From Methanobacteriota archaeon (lineage in GTDB: Archaea; Thermoplasmatota; Poseidoniia; Poseidoniales; Thalassarchaeaceae), in contig PAUH01000010.1 in the NCBI GenBank assembly GCA_002712645.1, positions 26,207 to 37,776 on the forward strand: a stretch of 11,570 bases of DNA. The letters are read 5' to 3'. Every line of letters starts with the position of its first letter. Within the stretch, counting starts at the first letter, position 1. The position numbers were made by a program, and so were the translations under genes. This document shows positions 6,234 to 11,570 of this stretch, piece after piece. The notes beneath the pieces were generated by a model. The model was not told where the DNA came from. It saw only the letters and a program-made list of their open reading frames with translations, and ran no database searches.

Positions 6234-7352
6234 ATGGCTGTCACCATGGATCTCGATCGTCATGACTTCGAACTGGACGATCTAGTAGCCAGGATAAAGG
6301 AGAATGATCACCGACTAGTGGCTCTTCAAGTTCCTGAAGGGCTCAAGATGCAGGCTCTCGAAATGATGGATAAAATTGAGACTGAGACCTCGGCTCGAGT
6401 AGTTCTTTCTGCTGACCCTTGTTATGGTGCATGTGACTTAGTTCACGATAAAATGCAAAACATTGGGGCTGAACTAGTAGCACACATGGGTCATTCCCAG
6501 ATGAATATCGACTCTGGCATGCCTACGCATTTCATTCCAGTCACATACGATGGAAGCCCGGAAATTGCGCCGGTCCTTCCCTATTTGCATGCTCATCGAG
6601 AGATTGCTATTAGCCGGATGAATGACTCATCTGGGCCTGTATTGTCTGAATTGGAGGGTCTAGATCGATTTGAAGACATGGTTGGCAGAGTTGCTCCGTT
6701 GACGGACACAAAACTCGGTTTAGTGGGAAGCATACAGCATTTGCATCTATTGCCAACCTTCAAGGATCACTTTGAACAGGCAGGATTTGACGTCACAATT
6801 CCCATTGGAGGTGCTCGATTATCATTCCCGGGCCAGGTCCTGGGCTGCAACTATTCGGGTGATGACCCAACAGTTGGTCACTACATATTCTTGGGGAGTG
6901 GCGATTTCCATCCGATTGGATTAGTATTGCACACCGGAAAGCCTCTCGCAATGCTGGACCCATACACTGGCGAGGCCAAGGAAATGGGCAAAGATAGGAT
7001 TGAGAGAATACTCAGACAGCGTTCAGGATTGATCATGTCCTCTATGGATAAGGATAGATTTGGCATATTGATCGGTTCGAAACCCGGCCAGATGAGGCGT
7101 AATTTGGCCCTGAGGATGAAGAGAAAATTGGAGAAGCATGGCAAGAAAGGTTTCCTTCTAGCAATGGAGCATGTAGGCCCAGAATTGATTGATTTCTATC
7201 CTGTCGATGTTTTCGTGAATACAGCATGCCCCAGGATAGCCATAGATGATGCTGTCAAGTATGCAAAACCGATGATAACTCCTTATGAGCTTGAAGTGGC
7301 TCTCGGCGAAAAGAAATGGGAGAATGGATATCGTTTTGACCAGATCCATTGA
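6234..7352 (+). CDS. dph2: diphthamide biosynthesis enzyme Dph2 (Dph1/Dph2 family)
   Basis: This 372-residue protein is the non-canonical radical-SAM enzyme that transfers the 3-amino-3-carboxypropyl group from S-adenosylmethionine to a histidine of elongation factor 2, the first step of diphthamide synthesis. The three cluster-binding cysteines known from Pyrococcus horikoshii Dph2 (Cys59, Cys163, Cys287) correspond to Cys67 in DPCYGACD, Cys205 in VLGCNYSG and Cys332 in VNTACPRIAIDD. Other family signatures are LQVPEGLK (31-38), HMGHSQM (84-90) and YELEVALG (351-358). In archaea the enzyme works as a homodimer in the cytoplasm. ATG 6234 is used; an in-frame ATG at 6246 would remove only four residues. 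Orc1 follows after 51 bases. Confidence 0.95.
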   Translation: MAVTMDLDRHDFELDDLVARIKENDHRLVALQVPEGLKMQALEMMDKIETETSARVVLSADPCYGACDLVHDKMQNIGAELVAHMGHSQMNIDSGMPTHFIPVTYDGSPEIAPVLPYLHAHREIAISRMNDSSGPVLSELEGLDRFEDMVGRVAPLTDTKLGLVGSIQHLHLLPTFKDHFEQAGFDVTIPIGGARLSFPGQVLGCNYSGDDPTVGHYIFLGSGDFHPIGLVLHTGKPLAMLDPYTGEAKEMGKDRIERILRQRSGLIMSSMDKDRFGILIGSKPGQMRRNLALRMKRKLEKHGKKGFLLAMEHVGPELIDFYPVDVFVNTACPRIAIDDAVKYAKPMITPYELEVALGEKKWENGYRFDQIH

Positions 7353-7403
7353 ATGGGCCCTCTCTCCGGATATCTCTAAGAGCGGTGGCACGAATATTGT
7401 CAT

Positions 7404-8579
7404 ATGGCTGACTATCTCGACCGTATAGGGGCCGGGAAAATCCTTGTCGATAGATCGCCACTCTCATACGATTGGACACCGAGTACGCTAGTTGGACGAG
7501 ATGATTCTCTGTCCGAACTTGCATCCATATTCTCGCAGATAGAAAACCCAGATACGAGCTGCAAGGCAGTCATAACCGGGCCAGTTGGATCAGGAAAGAC
7601 GGTACTCACACAAGTATTTGGAAATGATCTCAGAAGGCATTTGGAGGGACGAAGGAAGATTGTACATGTCCATGTTAACTGCAGGAATCACCCCTCAGGC
7701 CCCCAGGTATTGCAGCAGATAGCAATCAGTCTCGATGAGCGACATCCGGAAAGAGGTTTCAGTGCAGGTGAAATGATCCAGTCAATCAAACGATATCTTC
7801 GAACGCACAGTGCACATATGCTTCTGGTCTTAGATGAAGTAGATGTGATGATTCGAAGAGATAGTACGGATCTGATATACAGGCTGTTGAGGATCGACGA
7901 GGGTCAGAATGAGAGGGGGACTATGTCGATTATTCTGGTTAGCCAGGATTCTTCTCTTCTCAGGCTTTTTGAGCCTGCCATAATTTCTCGACTTGGTGCC
8001 AGTAGCAGAGTGAATCTTCATCCCTACAACAAGACCGATCTGCTTCAGATAGCTCGTCAGAGAGCGGAGGCCTCCTGCATCAAAGGTTCAATTGGAGAAG
8101 ATGTGCTTGGGAAGATAGCCAGATATGCTGCAGAATCGGGAGATGCACGGTTGGCGATAGAACTCTTGGAAGCAGCGATTATTCGGGCAGAGAAAGAAGG
8201 AAGAGGAGAGGTCGGGATAGAAGACATACATCCAAGCAAGATCAGAAGTGCGTCTGTGGAGCCAAATCAAGTTGATGATCTATCTGAACACAAGAAATTG
8301 ATACTGCTTGCAATATGCAGACGGCTGAAGAAGGAAGACATGGTATCAAGTGGAGACGCTCTGAAACTGTATCATGTAGTCTGTGAAGAGTTTGGATTTG
8401 AGCCGAGAGGGTACACTACATTCTGGAAGCATGTAAAGTCCCTAGAGCAGTCTGGCATGATTGAAAGTCAAACAGCCTCGGCAACGAAGGGGCGAGGGCG
8501 GACCCAACACATCACAATGTCAAACATGTCGCCCGGAGTACTGGAAACACGACTTTCCAGCGTTCTATCGCCTAACTAA
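7404..8579 (+). CDS. cdc6: Orc1/Cdc6 family replication initiator
   Basis: This 391-residue AAA+ ATPase binds archaeal replication origins and helps load the MCM helicase. Visible motifs: Walker A GPVGSGKT (59-66), Walker B LLVLDEVD (140-147), arginine-finger region SRLGASSR (195-202) and Sensor 2 in SGDARLAIELLEAA (245-258, Arg249). The C-terminal quarter (about 295-391) is the winged-helix DNA-binding domain. The N-terminal lead-in YDWTPSTLVGRDD corresponds to the family's Y.P..L..R. Sensor 1 reads ILVSQD (177-182), with Gln where Asn is usual. ATG 7404 is the only sensible start; no Shine-Dalgarno sequence is visible in the 51-base gap after dph2. Archaeal origins often lie beside orc1 genes, but both flanking gaps here (51 and 67 bases) are too short for a classical origin. 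Confidence 0.94.
   Translation: MADYLDRIGAGKILVDRSPLSYDWTPSTLVGRDDSLSELASIFSQIENPDTSCKAVITGPVGSGKTVLTQVFGNDLRRHLEGRRKIVHVHVNCRNHPSGPQVLQQIAISLDERHPERGFSAGEMIQSIKRYLRTHSAHMLLVLDEVDVMIRRDSTDLIYRLLRIDEGQNERGTMSIILVSQDSSLLRLFEPAIISRLGASSRVNLHPYNKTDLLQIARQRAEASCIKGSIGEDVLGKIARYAAESGDARLAIELLEAAIIRAEKEGRGEVGIEDIHPSKIRSASVEPNQVDDLSEHKKLILLAICRRLKKEDMVSSGDALKLYHVVCEEFGFEPRGYTTFWKHVKSLEQSGMIESQTASATKGRGRTQHITMSNMSPGVLETRLSSVLSPN
8541..8560. repeat. inverted repeat CTGGAAA-N6-TTTCCAG at the 3' end of orc1
   Basis: Two perfect seven-base arms (8541-8547 and 8554-8560) are separated by CACGAC. The site lies within the last 40 bases of the orc1 coding sequence. The GGAAAC part resembles the core of archaeal origin recognition boxes, but the G-run that normally follows is missing. 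It could also form a small RNA hairpin before the stop codon. Confidence 0.5.
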
Positions 8580-8601
8580 CGCACATTGGGGCTCCGAACC
8601 G

Positions 8602-8610
8602 CTCTTATAG
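8602..8610 (+). promoter_or_regulatory. possible TATA box for the eS6-aIF2-gamma-PIN unit
   Basis: CTCTTATAG at 8602-8610 lies in the 67-base gap between orc1 and eS6, 36 bases before the GTG at 8638 and 45 bases before the ATG at 8647. Initiation near 8630-8636 would give a very short leader, which fits the lack of a Shine-Dalgarno sequence before eS6. Confidence 0.35.
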
Positions 8611-8646
8611 GGGTCGAGTGTCGCATCGCCTGTCTCGGTGTGTGCA

Positions 8647-9135
8647 ATGGCAGGGGATCAGTCTTTCAAGGGAGTACTCAACGACACTGATCCAAAGGCA
8701 AAGGGCCGCTCATTTGCAATTGATATCACTGGGACAGGGTACAATCACTTTCTCGGGAAGAGAATCGGCGACACTGTTGATGGCATGTTTGTAGGTGAGG
8801 GGGACCAGGCTCTCACAGGATACACATTGGAAATCACAGGGGGTTCCGATACCACTGGGAGGGCAATGCGTCCAGACCTAGACGGAGGAGGCGTGAAACC
8901 TGTACTGGTTAGCCCTGGAGTCGGGTACAAAGGAAAGAGGTATGTGAATAAAAATAGCAAGATATACCGATACAAGTACGAGGGCATAAGGAGGCGAAGA
9001 AACCTCAGAGGCAATGTAATCAGCCAGAGTACCCGTCAAATCAATCTCAAAGTAGTCGACTATGGCAAAAGGCCTCTCGGCGTGATCTTCGGACTAGAGG
9101 ACGAGGCCTCCGCTGGATCCTCCGAAGAGGAGTGA
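8647..9135 (+). CDS. rps6e: 30S ribosomal protein eS6
   Basis: This 162-residue protein is a small-subunit ribosomal protein shared by archaea and eukaryotes. Signature segments are FLGKRIGDTVDG (35-46), YTLEITGGSD (59-68), MRPDLDGGG (74-82), GVGYKGKR (91-98), RRRRNLRGNVIS (115-126) and INLKVVDYG (132-140). Archaeal eS6 is usually about 125-140 residues; here there is an extra basic, tyrosine-rich segment (about 99-113) between GYKGK and RRRR, and an acidic tail (EDEASAGSSEEE). An in-frame GTG at 8638 would add three residues; the ATG at 8647 gives the family-like N-terminus. The gene begins the conserved eS6/aIF2-gamma/PIN cluster. Confidence 0.95.
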   Translation: MAGDQSFKGVLNDTDPKAKGRSFAIDITGTGYNHFLGKRIGDTVDGMFVGEGDQALTGYTLEITGGSDTTGRAMRPDLDGGGVKPVLVSPGVGYKGKRYVNKNSKIYRYKYEGIRRRRNLRGNVISQSTRQINLKVVDYGKRPLGVIFGLEDEASAGSSEEE

Positions 9136-9150
9136 ATCGGCGGGAGATAA

Positions 9151-10392
9151 ATGGCCACAACGCTACCATCTCAACCTGAAGTCAACATTGGCATGGTTGG
9201 CCATGTCGACCATGGAAAGACGACGTTGACAAAGGCTCTTTCTGGCGTCTGGACAGATACACATTCGGAAGAGCGGAAGCGTGGCATAAGCATCAAACTT
9301 GGATATGCAGATACCGCATTCTATCGGACCCCTGAAGGTGAATTCTATCCTACAGGAAAGAAGCCAGGGGGAGAAAATGATGATCCGAGTGAGCTTGCAA
9401 GAGTAGTATCCTTCGTTGATGCGCCTGGCCACGAGACGCTGATGGCTGTGATGATATCTGGGGCTTCCATCATGGATGGGGCGCTATTGTTGGTATCAGC
9501 CACGGAAACTTGTCCTCAACCACAAACCAGAGAGCATCTGGCTGCTCTTGAAATTGCAGGGATACAAAACATAGTGGTCGTTCAAAACAAGATTGACCTG
9601 GTGACAAGGGAAAGAGCGATTGAATCGCATAAGGAAATCAAAGATTTCCTGAAAGATTCGATTGCTTCTGATGCGCCAATAATCCCGATATCGGCACAAC
9701 AGGGTGTTAATCTGGATGCCTTGATTGAGGCCATTGAAGAAATCATACCCACTCCCGAGAGGACTGAAGAGGAGCATGGTCTGATGTATGTAGCTAGGTC
9801 TTTCGACATAAACAGGCCAGGCCTAAGGCCCAATCAACTGAGAGGCGGCGTGATTGGCGGAAGTGTCGTCAAAGGTTCATTCTCTGTGGGGGACGACATA
9901 CTCATTGCACCTGGAAGAAGGATAACAAAGGGTTCCAAAACAAATTGGGAGCCGATTAAGACTCGTATTCAAGGGATCAAGGGAGGGGGCCTTTCACTCG
10001 ATTCAGTGCATGCTGGAGGTCTCTGCGGGATATCTACCCCTCTTGACCCGATGGTAACGAAGGCGGATGACCTTTCAGGCCAAGTCATGGCAAAGGAAGG
10101 GGAATTACCGCCAGTCTGGGTAGATCTGAACATTGACCTGGTTCTACTGGACGTCATGGTGTCCTCATCCGGTGAGGCCCCGGAGAAGGTGAGGCCGCTT
10201 CAATCAGGGGAGATGTTGATGTTGAATTCGGCTACTGCCACCAGCGTGGGCACAGTATCGCAGATCAAAGGGAAGAATGCCAAACTTAAGCTGAGGCTTC
10301 CGATTTGTGCAGAAGTTGGAAGCAGGATAACGCTGTCTCGAAGAATAGGTTCTAGATGGCGACTGATTGGACATGCGGCCATCAAGGAGTGA
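9151..10392 (+). CDS. eif2g: translation initiation factor 2, gamma subunit (aIF2-gamma)
   Basis: This 413-residue GTPase is the core of the aIF2 heterotrimer that delivers initiator Met-tRNA to the small subunit. GTPase motifs are G1 GHVDHGKT (17-24), switch I RGISIKLGY (44-52), G3 DAPGHE (90-95), G4 NKID (146-149) and G5 SAQ (181-183). Beta-barrel domains II and III follow, with GGVIGGSVVKG, HAGGLCGI and TATSVGTV typical of eIF2-gamma rather than SelB or EF-Tu. The segment between switch I and G3 (about 53-86) normally holds a zinc knuckle with two CxxC pairs; here it contains no cysteine. The gene starts 15 bases after eS6 with GGCGGGAG just upstream, and its stop overlaps the PIN gene start. 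Confidence 0.95.
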   Translation: MATTLPSQPEVNIGMVGHVDHGKTTLTKALSGVWTDTHSEERKRGISIKLGYADTAFYRTPEGEFYPTGKKPGGENDDPSELARVVSFVDAPGHETLMAVMISGASIMDGALLLVSATETCPQPQTREHLAALEIAGIQNIVVVQNKIDLVTRERAIESHKEIKDFLKDSIASDAPIIPISAQQGVNLDALIEAIEEIIPTPERTEEEHGLMYVARSFDINRPGLRPNQLRGGVIGGSVVKGSFSVGDDILIAPGRRITKGSKTNWEPIKTRIQGIKGGGLSLDSVHAGGLCGISTPLDPMVTKADDLSGQVMAKEGELPPVWVDLNIDLVLLDVMVSSSGEAPEKVRPLQSGEMLMLNSATATSVGTVSQIKGKNAKLKLRLPICAEVGSRITLSRRIGSRWRLIGHAAIKE

Positions 10393-10763
10393 TATGCCTG
10401 TCCGGCCTAGTCATAGATGCATGTGGTTGGGTGGCATTGGTCGATGCTAGATTGAATCTGGATGTTGCCATGGCTTCGGTTGTCGGATCACCGAAACTGT
10501 TGGTTCTCGACTCCGTGGCAAAGGAGTTGGAGAATCTGTCAAGGAAGAGGAGCGGGCTGTTACTGGATTTACTCGAACAAAGATCAGAGAGAATACCTGA
10601 CATTGAAGACATGAAGCACACTGATGATATGCTCGTGAAGCTTTCAGTGGATGGCGGTTGGCCAGTACTCACCGTAGATAGGCGGTTGAAGGAGAGACTG
10701 ATTGGTGCCGGGGGCTCGTATATCGAAGTTACAAGCGGGCCTTCACTGAGGCTCGTTGGATGA
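10389..10763 (+). CDS. PIN-domain protein, archaeal Fcf1/Utp24-like
   Basis: This protein of about 124 residues has the acidic pattern of a PIN-domain metal-dependent ribonuclease: Asp10 (VIDACGW), Glu46/Glu48 (AKELE), Asp79/Asp80 (HTDDMLVKL) and Asp97 (LTVDRRLKERL). In many archaea a single PIN protein of the Fcf1/COG1412 type follows aIF2-gamma and is thought to act in rRNA processing or ribosome assembly; position and size fit that. The usual DTN/DTS start of the first motif reads DAC. The start is uncertain: GTG 10389 overlaps the aIF2-gamma stop (GTGA), which suggests translational coupling. An in-frame ATG at 10356 would overlap further. AAGGAG (10384-10389) also faces an out-of-frame ATG at 10394 that opens only 18 codons. 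Confidence 0.82.
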   Translation: MICLSGLVIDACGWVALVDARLNLDVAMASVVGSPKLLVLDSVAKELENLSRKRSGLLLDLLEQRSERIPDIEDMKHTDDMLVKLSVDGGWPVLTVDRRLKERLIGAGGSYIEVTSGPSLRLVG

Positions 10764-10801
10764 GTAGAAGTAAATCGAAATCTTAGTTTGGATTAACTAT
10801 C

Positions 10802-11107
10802 CTATGGCAAGGTGAATAGTCGATCATCGCCGTGGCCGTCCATCAAACCGATTCTCACAGCTGAGTCGATCCATGCATGCGCGTAATTTACTGCTCCAAA
10901 AGCTCGGACCAGATCTCCCTCGGACAGAAAATGCTCAGCATCTGAGAGATAGTCGTCAAACATCCTCATCATGGATTCGAGGTTCTTCTCCTGTTGGTCA
11001 TCAAGATCCTTTTGGGTGGCTTTAGCGCGTGCTTCTTTTGATATTGCGATATATCTGGAAACTCGTTCCTTGCTTAGAGTCGTCTTTTCGTGATTATCTG
11101 AGGGCAT
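10802..11107 (-). CDS. DUF357 family protein
   Basis: This 101-residue, mostly helical protein matches the archaeal DUF357 family through its C-terminal half: DYLSDAEHFLSEGDLVRAFGAVNYAHAWIDS read across residues 52-82, followed by AVRIGLMDG. The family is small, cytoplasmic and almost confined to archaea, with no established function that I can name; the helical-hairpin layout suggests a protein-binding module. The N-terminal half is charged (KERVSRYIAISKEARAKAT), consistent with a coiled helix. Its start overlaps the end of the upstream winged-helix gene by 14 bases, so the two are very likely cotranscribed and translationally coupled. It converges with the PIN gene, leaving a 38-base AT-rich gap with no clear terminator hairpin. 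Confidence 0.8.
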   Translation of the reverse strand: MPSDNHEKTTLSKERVSRYIAISKEARAKATQKDLDDQQEKNLESMMRMFDDYLSDAEHFLSEGDLVRAFGAVNYAHAWIDSAVRIGLMDGHGDDRLFTLP

Positions 11108-11570
11108 CGGAAGCCTCCTTACTTATTCTGAAATATCGTGTTCTACCTTCCTTCCTCACCATCAAGTAACCATTTCTCTTCAGCTTGTTGAATATCTGCG
11201 ATAGTCTCGGTCGGCCGACCTCGAGCCTTGCTTGTATCTCTGGGTCTGAAGGGGATATATCGCGTACCGATGAGGCTGAGAGAACTATCTTCTCTGCTTG
11301 TGTGAGGCTTCTCGAGTAAGACAAGACGAATGTATCGGGAGTTTCCCATGAAGGCTCTGAGATTGATGAGAATGATATCCTAGATGGCAGTACTTCTTCT
11401 CGAGACAGATTCGCCCGGGGAATAGAGTGATCGTCGAATTGTATTTCTTGACGTTCCTCGACAGGAGGAGGGAGGTTGGCCTCAAATTGGCCATCAACAG
11501 TCCATACGGCCTCTTCTGTTGCTAATACTGGCGTGTTGTCTGGAAGATTTTCTTCTGAGCGGAACAATGA
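11094..11570 (-). CDS. winged-helix DNA-binding protein (5' end outside window)
   Basis: The frame is open to the right edge of the window, so the N-terminus may be missing; a TTG at 11567 is a possible but unsupported start. The last 70 residues (from SLTQAEKIVLSA) look like a winged helix-turn-helix: helix 1, then SPSDPEIQARLEVGRPRLSQ as the helix-turn-helix core, NKLKRNGYLMVRKEGR as recognition helix and wing start, and TRYFRISKEA as the wing strand. The preceding 85 or so residues are acidic, rich in Glu, Pro and Ser, and probably disordered, unlike compact ArsR or MarR regulators. The domain resembles archaeal ArsR/MarR-type regulators in general; no specific family or target can be named. 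It is coupled to the DUF357 gene by a 14-base overlap. Confidence 0.75.
   Translation of the reverse strand, partial: SLFRSEENLPDNTPVLATEEAVWTVDGQFEANLPPPVEERQEIQFDDHSIPRANLSREEVLPSRISFSSISEPSWETPDTFVLSYSRSLTQAEKIVLSASSVRDISPSDPEIQARLEVGRPRLSQIFNKLKRNGYLMVRKEGRTRYFRISKEASDALR

Noticed and set aside
6131-6247. N-terminal extension of pirin
   Set aside because: The frame is open to 6247, but the added residues are unlike pirin, overlap the dph2 start and would cover the divergent promoter region.
7353-7403. Replication origin upstream of orc1
   Set aside because: The gap is 51 bases, not AT-rich, and shows no repeated origin boxes.
1-11570. CRISPR array, insertion sequence, toxin-antitoxin or defence module
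   Set aside because: No spaced direct repeats, terminal inverted repeats, transposase, Cas or nuclease-based defence genes were seen; the lone PIN protein belongs to the conserved aIF2-gamma cluster and has no antitoxin partner.

Overview
The window looks like chromosomal DNA from a euryarchaeal-type archaeon. It carries archaeal versions of translation and replication genes: uL16/L10e, eS6, the gamma subunit of initiation factor 2, an Orc1/Cdc6 initiator, the diphthamide enzyme Dph2, and a DUF357 protein. It also carries gyrA, which among archaea is found mainly in Thermoplasmata-related, halophilic and some methanogenic lineages. My best guess is a marine Thermoplasmatota archaeon (Poseidoniales, Marine Group II/III type). 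This is inferred from gene content only; no marker phylogeny could be run. Genes are packed tightly and no stretch longer than about 105 bases lacks a gene.

Left part (1-4017, all + strand): the 3' end of gyrA; a complete tRNA-Ser(GCT) with encoded CCA; a membrane-anchored DUF4105 (Lnb N-terminal domain-like) protein; aroA (EPSP synthase); and an EamA/DMT-family transporter. The last three are separated by 7 and 23 bases and are probably cotranscribed. A strong Shine-Dalgarno sequence just after the tRNA faces a nine-codon ORF whose stop overlaps the DUF4105 start.

Middle part (4018-7403): ribosomal protein uL16 followed by an archaeal hypoxanthine/guanine phosphoribosyltransferase, then a pirin-family cupin on the minus strand, divergent from dph2 on the plus strand. 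The roughly 100-base gap between pirin and dph2 should hold both promoters.

Right part (7404-11570): orc1/cdc6, then eS6, aIF2-gamma and a PIN-domain protein. The last three are a gene cluster widely conserved in archaea, here coupled by short spacing or overlap. The window ends with two minus-strand genes that overlap by 14 bases: a winged-helix protein cut by the window edge and a DUF357 protein.

Most genes are housekeeping. No CRISPR array, insertion sequence, toxin-antitoxin pair or defence system was seen. The items most worth a second look are the DUF4105 enzyme candidate in an archaeon, the Shine-Dalgarno-led mini-ORF in front of it, an aIF2-gamma that has lost its zinc-knuckle cysteines, and the paired winged-helix/DUF357 genes.
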